From Amphiura filiformis (lineage: Eukaryota; Echinodermata; Ophiuroidea; Amphilepidida; Amphiuridae), in contig NC_092628.1 in the NCBI RefSeq assembly GCF_039555335.1, positions 75,332,713 through 75,396,712 on the forward strand: a stretch of 64,000 nt of DNA, read 5' to 3'. The position numbers and the translations under genes were made by a program. Positions 1-12,400 of the stretch are shown here, one piece after another. The notes beneath the pieces are model-generated. The model made no database searches. It was not told the origin of the DNA and was given only the letters and a program-made list of their open reading frames with translations. Every line of letters begins with the position of its first letter. The first letter of the stretch is position 1.

Positions 1-636
1 ATACATGATCAAATCCTTGTCAACTTGATAAATGAGGGAAAGAATATGCGATCATTACACATACAAACCTTATGTTGCATACTGTTTATATTTGTTGAGT
101 ATTTACATAGCTATATAATCATGCAATTTTACTACAAGACCATTTATAACTTGTAGTCTTTAATATAATAGAATTGAGTTATATTATAATTTATATGATT
201 GATACCACCAACAACATTTACAATAATAACCAGTGCTTCACATCAACCTTCTTGCTTGTCAGTGGTAGATAAAACAAAAAACAATGTTTGTCTCAGCTTC
301 CTAACTGCATAGGTAGCCTTTTTCGACTAAAAAATAAGCATAGTGCTTGTTGTATGCAATGGTTAGAAAATTTTCATTACTTGAAAGATGGAATGTTCCA
401 TTCAATGAGGTTGAAGAGTGAACTAAATTAATCATTTCATCTTTCATGGAATGAAAACATTCTTTCCATTGAATGAATGAAAACATTCATTATAGTGTAT
501 TTGTTTCTTTAACACCTATTATGTATAACATCATTTAAAACTTGCCAGATACTGGGTACATGCATGCAGGCAGGCATTTAACTATAGGCCTGTATGAATA
601 CACAAAATAACATACATATTACAAATATCTGTGGCT
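1..636. other. AT-rich non-coding stretch
   Basis: I see no gene here. The only structure is a patch near 380-495 where variants of GGAATG/CATTCC and GAATGAATGAAAACATTC recur in both orientations, giving small hairpins. The 61-codon minus-strand reading frame over this patch has low-complexity content and no recognisable motif, so I do not call it a gene. Confidence 0.6.
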
Positions 637-1864
637 TTAAGGGATCTAAAATGAGCGTTTATTATGCTTTCGACAGTATTTTTGTGGGACATGAGAGCAC
701 CTCAGACCTATCGAATTGCATTCTGAATACTGAAGCATGTCTTTCTGATATCAAATAATTTTCATTTTTTGAAAATCACAATATAATACAAATTTTATGA
801 CAAATTATAAAAATTTGATATTTTTCAATTTTGATATATAACAGTCCTCAAGTAAATTATATAAATCTAATGATATATTCTTAAAGTGTATGTAGCAGGA
901 AGGAAAAGCCGACGGTCAATTGAAAATTTTGACATTTCATATTGAAGATATGGATTTTTTTCCCAAAAAGGGCTGGGGTATGAACGTTTGGACAGTATTT
1001 ATTTTGGGACATTAGAGCACATCAGACATGTCGAATTGCATTCTGAATACGAAGAATGTCATTCTGATATCAAATAATTTTGAATTTTTGAAATTCGCAA
1101 TTTAATACACATTTTATGGCAAATCATTAAAAATTGATATTTTTGATATTTAACAGTACTTGAAGTAAACTTTATAAATCTGATGATTTATACTTAAAGT
1201 GTATGTAGGTGGGTTGAAAAGCTGACGATCAATTGAAAATTTTGACCTTTCAGTATTGAAGATATGGATTTTTTTCCCAAAACACCAAAAAAATTAGGTC
1301 TTTTTGGGAAAAAATCCATATCTTCAATATGAAAGGTCAAAATTTTCAATTGACCGTCGGCTTTTCCTCCCTGCTACATACAATTTAAGAATATATCATT
1401 AGATTTATATAATTTACTTCGAGGCCTGTTATATATCAATTCAATTCAAACGTTCATTTTCATTAGAAAATTATGTTACATTATTAAAACGTAGGCATAG
1501 ATCTACTTTTTGTAAACTAAGAATTAGTTGTCATAAACTAAGGATTGAAATGGATAGATGTTTCACCTAAATTGCCTCCAGAACGGAGAATTTGTAAATA
1601 TTGTAATCTCAATGAAATTGAGGACGAATTTCATTTCATTATGAAATGTTCCTTATATAACGATATCCGTAATAGATTTATGACGTTAATAGATGATATT
1701 TTTGTTACAAACAATTCAACTGAAAATGATAAGTTTCTTCTTATCTTGGGTGCCAATGATTTTGACACCACCAATGCAGTTGCCAATTTCATTTATACTG
1801 CATTTGAAAAACGGGATTTAAATAATAGGCCTATGCCTAGTTAATTTATATTATATTCTTTATA

Positions 1865-4362
1865 TGAAATAGATGCATTTGTAGGATTGTAGAAATTAAA
1901 CTTGGTTAAATTTTATGATTGCCAAATCCATAACATACTCACTAATTTTAGACTTTCGCCATCTCGGCTGATGGCTTCTTCAGAAATGACCATTGGGATC
2001 CACTTTTCCCTTGGTTTTGGCCGCTGCTTCCGTGATTTTCTCATCTCTCGGAGGCTTGGTTCTTATAAGTGGATCGTATACATGGTCTAGAGAGTAGCTG
2101 CCGATGTCCCTGTTGACTGTTTTGTCCCCCCGCCTTCTAATCCAAATCGCTTCTCTGATGAGTCTTGTTTGCTGGTTCCCGTCTTTTTCAAGAAAAATGG
2201 GTGAAAAACATATCCGATCAAGATCTTACAGAACCACAACAAAAGCTGTTGTCTCGAGGATTGGGATTTGCTGTAGCGGTAGACCATATTCCACATGATG
2301 ATTTCATCGTCGCGTGTGAAACAGCATGTACCAAATTAAGTATGGAAGAAGCCCAGAATCTTCGCATGGAGGTTGCAGGTACGTTAAAAACAGCCAATTT
2401 ACCAAAACCCAACATTAGTAAAGATGAGAAAGTTGCTCTCAGAGAGTTACAAAAATCAAAAAGCTTGCTCATTATGGGAGCCGATAAAGGCAAATGTACT
2501 GTGGTACAGTCAACATCTGAGTATGAAAAGAAAGTTAACACCATGTTGAGTGACGAACGACGCACGAGAAATTGAAAAAGATCCCACACCAGTTTATAAG
2601 AGGAAACTTCTAGGTTTGCTCCAAAAACTGAAGAGCGAAAAGAAGATTGAGGAAAACCAATACAGACTTTTGTATCCCACTTCGGAAACAATACCCAGGC
2701 TGTATTGTACTACTAAGATACACAAGGAGGGTAACCCCATCCGCCCCCATAGTGGACTACATGGGCAGTATTGGATACCAGACCTCAAAAGCATTGGCGG
2801 AAATTTTGTCTCCTATCATGGGTAAATCAGAACATCATGTCATCAACTCAAAGCACCTCGAGAGGAGTTGTCTAGCGTTCTCGTGGAAGAAGGAGAGATT
2901 TTTAATAGCCACGACGTGGTCGCTTTATTCACCAACACACCAATTCAGGAGACAATGGAAATCATAAGAGAGAGACTAGAAGAGGACACAACATTATCAA
3001 ATAGGACTAATTTAACTGCCAGCGACATCATGGGCTTACTAGAGTTCATCTTGACTACTACCTACTTCACATTCAGAGGGGTGATCTACCGACAAAGATT
3101 CGGGCGCAGCAATGGGAAGTCCAGTCAGTGCGATAATCGCAAACCTTTTCATGGAGCGGTTGGCGAAGAAGGCCATCGCCACCGCTCCGTTAGAATGTAA
3201 ACCCGGCTATGGCGTCGTTACGTCGATGATGTCCTGGAAATTATAAAGAAAGACACTACAGAACAGCTAACCGAGCACCTAAACACGGTAGACACGACAG
3301 GAAACATCAAGTTTACCTATGAGGAAGAGTGTGATGGCAAGATCCCGCTTCTGGACACACTGATTGTGAGAAAGGAAGATGGCACAGTTAAGCTTCTGGT
3401 ATATAGAAAGAAAACACATACCGACCAATATTTGAATTTCGATTCACAACACCCACTTCATCAAAAAATAGGCGCTCATCAGAACATTACTTGACAGAAT
3501 GCATTCCATCGTGACGGAGGGGCGAAGACAAGAAGGAAGAAGAAAGTAGAATCCAAAAGGCAGTCACCAATTGTGGATATCCAAAGTGGGCATTCGACAA
3601 GGCAAAACAACAGGTAGAAGGTAAAGCGGAGTTGGTAAAGAGCAAAGGAGAACAGAAGAACACCACACAGGAGACTGAAACAAAAGGCATGGTGGTAATT
3701 CCATATGTGGAAGGGTTATCAGAAAAACTGCAGAGAATATTTCGCAAGCACAAAATATCAGTAGCCATGAAACCACACAACACACTCAAAAGACTTTTAG
3801 TACACCCAAAGGACAAAGTGGATACCACCAAGACTAGTGGGGTGGTCTACGAGATAGGCTGCAAAGGTGCGACAAGTCGTACATTGGTGAGACAGGTCGT
3901 CCTTTCGGAGTTAGACTAAAAGAGCACCAGAAAGATGCGGAAAAAGTCGCAAACAGAAAATACACCAGAAAAAATAGAACTGTATCAACTTCGAATTAAA
4001 TAAATCTGCCATAACCGACCACATTGCCATTGAGAACCATGTCATCAATTGGGAGGAGCCTAAGCTACTTGAAACAGACGGGAACCAGCAAACAAGACTC
4101 ATCAGAGAAGAGATTTGGATTAGAAAGCGGGGGGACAAAACAGACAACAGGGACATCGGCAGCTACTCTCTAGACCATGTATACGATCCACTTATAAGAA
4201 CCAAGCCTCCGAGAGATGAGAAAATCATCGGAAGCAGCGGCCAAAACCAAGGGAAAAGTGGATCCCAATGGTCATTTCTGAAGAAGCCATCAGCCGAGAT
4301 GGTGAAAGTCTAAAATTAGTGAGTATGTTATGGATTTGGCAATCATAAAATTTAACCAAGTT
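1865..4362 (+). mobile_element. Penelope-like element with inverted terminal repeats, broken
   Basis: Plus-strand fragments show the Penelope order: an N-terminal region, a reverse transcriptase with TKIHKEGNPIRP, a VVALFTNTPIQE block and a YVDDVLEII catalytic box near 3.2 kb, then IPLLDTLIVRKEDG, then a GIY-YIG-type endonuclease region near 3.84-4.1 kb. The last 290 bp or so (about 4070-4362) reappear inverted at about 1899-2190; inverted or direct terminal repeats are known in this group. A tail of about 34 bp precedes the left repeat. A 14-bp target duplication, TTATATTCTTTATA, lies at 1851-1864 and 4363-4376. The coding region is interrupted by several breaks, so the copy is dead, but the clear motifs and 14/14 duplication suggest a fairly recent arrival. 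Confidence 0.88.
1899..2190 (-). repeat. left inverted terminal repeat of the Penelope-like element
   Basis: This stretch is the reverse complement of about 4070-4362, beginning AACTTGGTTAAATTTTATG and running through a GGATCCACTTTTCCC block. It matches the element's own 3' end, including the codons after the endonuclease region. A hammerhead-like core (see findings) is contained in it on the minus strand. Confidence 0.8.
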
Positions 4363-4691
4363 TTATATTCTTTATAGTTGTAAACTGTATTGTTCTTGTA
4401 CTTTATTTGTATTATATATATCGTATTATTATATATGTTTTGACCATATCTTGTTGTAAGATGAATGTCAATAAAATCTGAATCTATATCAAAAATTGAA
4501 AAATATCAAATTTTTATAATTTGTCATAAAATTTGTATTATATTGTGATTTTCAAAAATGAAAATTATTTGATATCAGAAAGACATGCTTCAGATTTAGA
4601 ATACAATTCGATAGGTCTGAGGTGCTCTCATGTGCCACAAAAAATACTATCGAAACGCAATAAACGCTCATTTTAGATCCCTTAAATTAGC

Positions 4692-5758
4692 TTAAATTGG
4701 TGTGTATCACAATTTGTGCCGTAACAATTTGCATGATTTAGCACAATGTATGAGTATACATGTACAGAATATATATTGCTCATCGAGATCGATGGGCAAA
4801 CTTGTTGCATGACTGGGATTGAAAAGAGCTGAAAAAAGATCATATTTGAGTCCTTTTCATTCCCAGCATGCATCATTTTTGCCTATCAATCGCTATCAGC
4901 AATATACCCATGTACAAATACTGAGAGCTGCCAATTTTCTTCAGCTCTGAGTATTATGTACGTGTATACTCACACAAGACTTAAAATCAATATTTTCCAT
5001 AAAACACAAAACAATTATTGTTCACTTTTATATGTACAAAGGTATTAACAGCATTCTTTAGCATTTTCTGCATTTTGCCAGTATTCTTGATTAAAATCTG
5101 TAGGCCTACCAAATACTGAAAAACAGTACTACTGTTACTATATTTAATTCTCAGACACAACATGTAAAATTTGAAAGCAAAGAGTCCATCCACAAGCATT
5201 CCACATGCATAGGATACGGTAAACTATGCACAACTCGGGACAAAAATTATCCTATGCAATATATCGTTATAAGCAGCCGGTCACTACGGTCAGATCTGCA
5301 AAGTATGCACACACATGTGACATGACACTCGGCACATACACTTTTTGTCTGAGAATTCAAAATAGCAACAGTAGTTGACAGCCCTGTACAAATACTCCAT
5401 ATGGCAGCAGCCATGATATTTCAGTCTGAATTTTGCATCTCATCATCACAATGAATTTCTGTTCATAATAAACTCCATAAAGTCAATATTTCTCTGAAAT
5501 ATTGCTGCACTCTATGCTTCGGATTGACTTTTCAGAATCAAAGTCGGGTAATGGTATGAGAATGGAACAACACAGCAACGGTTACCTTTGATGATGCTAA
5601 AAGGTAAAACTGCAAGGCGTTCTAAATTGCATGTACAAATTATTGATTCATCTTTGGTGCATATGGCTATTTTGATATGAAAAAACTTTTCTAAGAATTT
5701 AGCAAGAAGCTATCAAAGAGCTATATAATACCAGGGAGTACAATAGATTTCAATGTCA
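4692..5758. other. non-coding stretch between two MITEs
   Basis: AT-rich sequence with no exon, RNA gene or clear terminal-inverted-repeat element that I can support. Reading frames here are 70 codons or shorter and lack motifs or plausible splice signals. Confidence 0.55.
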
Positions 5759-5762
5759 TTAA

Positions 5763-6423
5763 GGGAAGGGGTATGAACGTTTGGACAGTATTTATTGTGG
5801 GACATTAGAGCACATCAGACATATCGAATTGCATTCTAAATACTGAAGAATGTCCTTCTGATATCAAATAATTTTGATTTTTTGAAATTAGCAATGTAAG
5901 ACACATTTTATGGCAAATCATTAAAAATTGATATTTTTCATATTTAACAGTACTTGAAGTAACCTTTATAAATCTGATGATTTATACTTAAATTGTATGT
6001 AGGTGGGATGAAAAGCTGACGATCAATTGAAAATTTTGACCTTTCGTATTGAATATATGGATTTTTAAAAAAAAACAAAAAAAAAAAATAGGTCTTTTTG
6101 GGAAAAAAATCCATATCTTCAATATGAAAGGTCTAAATTTTCAATTGATCGTCTGCTTTTCCTCCCAGCTACATACACTTTAAGAATATATCATTAGATT
6201 TATACAATTTATTTCGAGGACTGTTATATATCAAAAATTTGAAAAATATCGAATTTTAATAATTTGTCATAAAATTTGTATTATATTGTGATTTTCAAAA
6301 AATGAAAATTATTTGATATCAGAAAGACATGCTTCAGATTCAGAATGCAATTCGACACGCCTGAAGTGCTCTCATGTCCCACAAAAATACTGTAAAACGC
6401 CATAAACGCTCATTCTAGATCCC
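5763..6423. mobile_element. TTAA-flanked MITE (family 1), second copy
   Basis: Flanked by TTAA at 5759-5762 and 6424-6427. It begins GGGAAGGGGTATGAACG and ends with the family's CATTCTAGATCCC. The arms share long blocks with the copy at 641-4681 and contain the internal mirror CCATATCTTCAATATGAAAGG near 6110. It sits about 45 bp downstream of the dioxygenase stop codon, so it may lie in that gene's 3' untranslated region; its minus strand carries AATAAA near 5790. Confidence 0.8.
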
Positions 6424-6468
6424 TTAAGCTATACAGAGTGAGTACCCCGGTACACAACTATATATAAT

Positions 6469-9400
6469 TTACTGCTCTGTGGCCTCTACTTTGTATTTCT
6501 TCACTGGTGTCTCTGTTCCTTTGATTGTCGTCCGATGCAAAATTCTCAAACCAACTTCTGCTACAGGGTACTGAGTCTGTGGGCTTGCTTCATGTCCAAC
6601 AGCTTGGTTATCAGAAATAATGAAATCACCTTTTTCCCACTGAAAAAGATTGAGGTATGGGAACAAATCAAATTATTGTGAGATTATGACGTATCAGACG
6701 TAATGAATGAATTGTCTGTGTTGTAGCTTGTACTCAATTTCCATGTTGGTAGATGTTTCAGTGCCAAGTTTTAAAAGTAGAGTCTTAATAATAATATAAG
6801 GTCCATTCAATACTTCGACAGCATTTTGCTGTCCTTATGCACTAAACATTGGCTGCAAAAGTCAGTCTTATAGAGTTGTTAAACAAAAAGATTGTTGGAT
6901 TAATTGCTGTGGATCAGGGTGGTAGTGATATATGGCTGGGGCTTAAGAGAAGAGCATGCGCAATGGGAGTATTTAGAAGATTACAACAGATTGTGCAATG
7001 GGAGTATTTATATGCTATGCTAGTGAGGCGAGGTAGAGTTCAAGTTGCGGTTTAGGGTAGGCCTATGTCTGGAAAAGTATGATCTGCATTATACAATTCA
7101 AAATCAATGATCAGTGTGGTGGTAGTAGCTGAACAGAAGTTCTGTAGGTTGCACTGAGGTGCAGTGTGTGTTTTTGCAACAGCAACCCATTGCTAATTAC
7201 CACATACCGGGGAATCTCATGTTCTTAGTAACTCAACCATCTCTACCTTATCAGTGGCCTTTTCTTTATCCATGGCTTTGACCCAATCCTGTATGTCCAG
7301 CCTCTTTCCTGTCAATTGATCCACTTGTCCAGCCCCTCCCATGTTAATTGATCCACCTGTCTAACCCCTCCCCTGTCAATCAATCCACTTGTCCAGCCCT
7401 TCCCATGTTAATTGATCCACCTGTCTAACCCCTCCCTGTCAATCAATCCACTTGTCCAGCCCTTCCCATGTTAATTGATCCACTTGTCCAACCCCTCCCA
7501 TGTTAATTGATCCACCTGTCTAACTCCTCCCCTGTCAATCAATCCACTTGTCCAGCCCTTCCCATGTTAATTGATCCACCTGTCTAACCCCTCCCCTGTC
7601 AATCAATCCACTTGTCCAGCCCTTCCCATGTTAATTGATCCACTTGTCCAACCCCTCCCATGTTAATTGATCCACCTGTCTAACTCCTCCCCTGTCAATC
7701 AATCCACTTGTCCAGCCCTCCCATGTTAATTGATCCACCTGTCTAACCCCTCCCCTGTCAATCAATCCACTTGTCCAGCCCTCCCATGTTAATTGATCCA
7801 CCTGTCTAACCCCTCCCCTGTCAATCAATCCACTTGTCTAGCCCCTCCCCTGTCAATTGATCCACTCACCTTATGGGAGTATTGTATTGCACCGTTGTCT
7901 TTCACAAATTCATGGTGTATTTCCTTTATCAGTTCTACTGTCTCCCTCCAATCAGTTAATCTGTCATCTTCTGTGTCTTTATCCCATATGAATGCTTCTG
8001 TCATCCCCAGATGAAAACATAAAACCTGTACAGCCAAATATATATCAAACAAGAATTACACTGTGCATAGTTGAAGCCCAACATCATTTTCTAAAACCAC
8101 AAAAACCAGATATCCAAATAGGCTAAATATGCAACTAATGTGACTAAAAGCACCAAAACTTATTATTCTTTATGACAAAGTTTCCTACCAACTTTATATG
8201 ACTTGGCCATTTTTTGGTTGAGTGAGTTCATGGAATGTTAGAATTTTAATATAATGCAAAGTGGATTGTAAAGGTAGAGCTTGAAATTTACCCAAAGTTC
8301 TCAAGAAATAAGCCACATTTTGTTCATATATTTAGTGTCACCGTCCCTCAGTACAGCATGCTCTTCACTCATAACAATATCAAACATGATAAAAGTAGAG
8401 CCTGGTGTACCACTGTGAGAGCAATGGTTTGATATTCAATAGCTTTTTTGCATATTCCTTCTGGCAAACTCACCTTCTTACCACTTCTTGGATGGGAATA
8501 AATAAGAGGATGGTGTCTGTTGCCACGCCGATCACTACACATGCACAATCTCTCCCATCTCGCAAGTTTCTCCGGACTCAGTCCTGTGATTACTTCATTT
8601 AGTGGTGCAAATGCTGTGATAAACAGAAACAAGAAGAAAACCATGAAGTTATATCTTCAATCAAGCAACAAAGTACAAAAATGTACTTCTCAATTATGTG
8701 ATTTTAATTTAAGGATATTACACTACAATTCAACACTGAAGTAGCAAGAAAATTTTGTAAAATTTGCAAAAGGAACAACAAAATTTTCAAGAATTTGATT
8801 AACAAAAACATATTGCCTATTTATCACAAATAAAATATTTACATGCAGAAAAATTAATATTCAAAATCCTTGTCAGTATTGAAATTTGTGGAATTTTCTT
8901 AAAATGGATAAATATTGGGTTTAAAAATATCTGATCAGTTATATGAATTGCTTTTGTACATTCAGATGCAAGGGTCATTCATAATTCTCAGGTGAAGTTG
9001 GCTTTGCATATGGTGCCACAATTCTACCCACGTGGTTTAAAATATTGTGACCTTATTCTGCAAAAAAAAAACCTTACTTGTTGGGCCATCTTTGGGAATA
9101 TTTTCCATGTAGTAGAGGGAATAAGCAAATGGTGATTCCTGGAAGCTTCCATCAATGTGCCAACCTGTCCTCCCTACTCCAGTACAACCCTCACTAGCAT
9201 TATTGGACACTCGGAATACGTCTGGATGCGGAGACCGTGGGTGTTTGTAGAATGTGGACTCAAGTTCTCCAAACCAGCTGCTGATCTCTACATGTCTATG
9301 ACCAGATATTTTGCTCTGATTTTTGAAGACCATGATTCTGTAAGAAGAGAAGCAAGACTCTATAGGTACCCAGCATAATTATACAAAAATGTTTAAAAGT

Positions 9401-12400
9401 CAGGTTATAAGGGTCTAAAACATTTTAATAACATTCAGAAAACATATTTAAAAACTTAATGCAAAACATTAATTCATTAGTTTGAGAAACTTTGAGAAAG
9501 ACTAATCTACAATCAAGGAAAAAAAGTCTTGGAACGCTATGCGTGTAAATAACGGAAAACTGTCACCCCTCTCCCCGTGCAATGTTGAGAAATGCCAATG
9601 TCTTCAGCGGTTCCCCAAAGTGTTCCAACATTGCTTGATTGGGAGAGGGGAAGGGTAAATCCTTGTTGTAGATGTCATGTTTCTTCCCAAACACAATATA
9701 GGTCATTTCCATGAACATAAGAAATTCTGCACGGAATTTCGCAGAGTGTGTAAGCGTTCCAAGGACTTTTTTCCTTGATTGTCTCTACCGAATGCAAAAT
9801 ATTTCATCTAAATTTCGTTTTTGTCTCATAACTCAAAATCGGAATGTCGTATGAGCTTCAAATTTCACACGATTTGAGAGTGGATTATATACTTTGCAAT
9901 CATAATAAAATTGTTGATAACGAATTTGGTTTATTTAGGGAGTGGTCACCGAAAGCACTCCATATGCTAAATTACACACGTTTCATAATTATGGCTCTAA
10001 ACTGCTCTAAAATGTTGTTTTTGTCCATAACTCAAAAACAGAATGTTGTATGAGCTTCATATTGCACACGATTTGAGAGGGGATTATATGCTTTGCAATC
10101 ATGATAAAATTGTTGATAAAGAATTTGGTTTATTTAGGTAGTGGTCACTGAAACCACCCCATATGCTAAATTACACACTTTTCATAATTATGGCTCTAAA
10201 CTGCTCTAAAATGTGTATTTTGTCCATAACTCAAAAACAGAATGTTGTATGAGCTTCATATTGCACACGATTAGAGAGTAGATAATATCCCTTTGAATCA
10301 TAATAAAATTGTTGATAAAAATGTTGAGTTATTTAGGGAGTGGTCACTGACAACACCTCCTATGCTAAATGACACAAGTTTTGAAATTATGGCCCTCTTC
10401 TGTATGATACTGAGCCAATTTTCGTTTTTTGTCTCATAACTCAAAAACACTACAAATGCATTTTTAGTACAATATCACAATGTTTTGCAGCATGTTTTCC
10501 AGAATGTTTTTTTATGTTATTAAAACGTTATGTACCCTTTATGATATAACCTAACGTGTAAAATTAATGTTTTCTCTAAAACTTGTGTTTGCTGAGTATA
10601 GGCACATCCGAGCGAATCAGAAATATTATGATGTAACAATTTGAAACAACTCATTTCTGAATATTATTTATAACAAAATACGCTTTTGCGATGAGAAAAA
10701 ATAAAAGAAAAAGAAACAACAATTTAATACACTTAAAGAAAAAATATAGACCACCATTGGGACTCGAACCATGCATATCAGTCAATAGTCAAAAGGTTAT
10801 CAGTCTGAGGACTAATTCGCTACGCCACGCTGCCATTTCGCAATCAAAGTAACAAGTTGTGTTCTTTTATAGTAGTCAGGTATGGAAAGTGTTAAACTTG
10901 TATAGTGAAATGGAAATGTTTATCAGTTTACCATAATGACAAAATGGTCCAAAATGTAAACATTTTATGTTTTTGAGATGCGCATCTCAAAAAGCATCAA
11001 ATTCGTTTACATTTTGCTATACCAATTGAGAATGTTTTTCCATTTCTACTATACAAGTTTACACTTTGAATTGATACCTGACTACTTGAATAAAAGAACA
11101 CAATTTGTTACTTTCAATTGTAAATGGCAGCGTATGTAAGCGGATTAGTCCTCAGACTGATAACCTTTTGACTATTGACCGATGTGGTTCGAAGTCCCAT
11201 TCAAATGGTCTTTTTAAAGTATATTCAATTGTTGTTCTTTTTTTTTCTTTTTTTTTTTTTTTTTCTCATCGCAAAAGCGTATTTTAATATAAATAATATT
11301 CAGAAATGAGTTTTTTATGCTTATTTATTTCAATTCAAATTGGTAAACTTAACTGTTAACAAATTTTATATATGAAACGAATGTTTCATTCCTTTTGCAA
11401 TAAAACATTCTCAATTCGTATAGCAAATGTAAACGAACGTGAAGCTTCGTGAGATGCGGCCTCAAAAACATAAAATGTCGATTTTGGACCATTTTGTCAT
11501 TATGGTGAACTGATACATTTTGAGGTTTCTACTATAGGGTGCTTGCATGGAAGATCACAAAGTTCAAACCATCCTAAAGACACGCTCCAGAGGACATGCA
11601 AATGCACGGAGTACAATACCAATCACCTGTTTAACTGGGTTTGATCAAAGTAATTCTTTGTACTCCATGCATTAGCATATCTTATGGAGCGTGTCTGGAG
11701 GATGATTTGAACTCATGACCTTTCGTGCAAGCACTCTATACAAGTTTACACTTTCTCCGATACCTGCTACTATAAAAGAACAAAACTTGTTACTTCGATT
11801 GCGAAATGGCAGCGTGGCGTAGCGGATTAGTCCTCAGACTGATAACCTGTTGACTATTGACCGATGTGAATGGTTCGAGTCCCAGTGGTGGTCTTTTTTT
11901 AAAAGTATATTCAATTGTGTTTTTTTTTCTTGTTTTTTCTCATCGCAAAAAGCGTGTCTTAATAGAAATAATATTCAGAAATGAGTTGTTTCAAATTGTT
12001 ACATCATAATCTTTGTGATTCGCTCGGATACGCCTATACTCAGCATACACAAGTTTTCCACAAAACGTTTATATATGCCTATACTCAGCAAACACAAGTT
12101 TTAGACAAAACATTTACATGTTGGGTTATATCATAAAGGGTACAAAATGTTTGAAGTTTTAATAACATTCAAAATATTTTGGAAACATGCTGCAAAACAT
12201 TGTGATATTGTAAAAAATGTATTTGTAGTGTTTTTGAGTTACGAGACAAAAACGAAATTTGACTACAGTAGAGGGCATGCATAATTACGAATCTTGTGTA
12301 ATTTAGCATAGGAGGTGTTTTCAGTGACCACTCCCTGAATAACCCAACATTTTTATCAACAACTTTATTATGATTCAAAAGGATATTATCTACTCTCAAA

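Larger units (their letters stand above)
1439..4484 (+). mobile_element. 5'-truncated LINE (3' end of ORF2 plus tail), split by a Penelope-like element
   Basis: The open frame at 1545-1844 (about 99 codons) carries a cysteine/histidine cluster, CKYCNLNEIEDEFHF then MKCSLY. This is the pattern found at the C-terminus of many non-LTR retrotransposon ORF2 proteins (CR1/L2-like groups); the exact clade is not certain. Everything upstream is missing, as expected for a 5'-truncated insertion. The 3' tail resumes at 4377 after the inner insertion and ends CAATAAAATCTGAATCT at 4484. The host MITE sequence TATATCA is present on both sides (1432-1438 and 4485-4491), which I read as the target-site duplication. 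Confidence 0.7.
641..4681. mobile_element. TTAA-flanked MITE (family 1), with nested LINE and Penelope-like insertions
   Basis: The left end reads TTAA-GGGATCTAAAATGAGCG and the right end is its inverse, CTCATTTTAGATCCC-TTAA, with TTAA at 637-640 and 4682-4685. The arms are long inverted repeats. A second left end of the related type seen at 5763 (GGGGTATGAACGTTTGG) begins near 970, so the left half looks like a half-copy joined to a full copy. TTAA duplication with GGG ends fits Kolobok-type or piggyBac-type non-autonomous DNA elements; I see no transposase. The native element should be under 1 kb; the extra length is the insertion at 1439-4484. Confidence 0.8.

Noticed and set aside
2218-2691. 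157-codon minus-strand frame
   Set aside because: Antisense shadow of the Penelope-like element's coding region.
7631-7828. Open frame with repeated protein motif GLIDRGGVRQVDQLTWEG
   Set aside because: It is the minisatellite of intron 4 read on the minus strand; the unit length keeps frames open and there is no independent sign of coding.
10751-11893. Functional tRNA genes at the three tRNA-like units
   Set aside because: Promoter boxes are good but acceptor stems do not pair and anticodon stems are mismatched.
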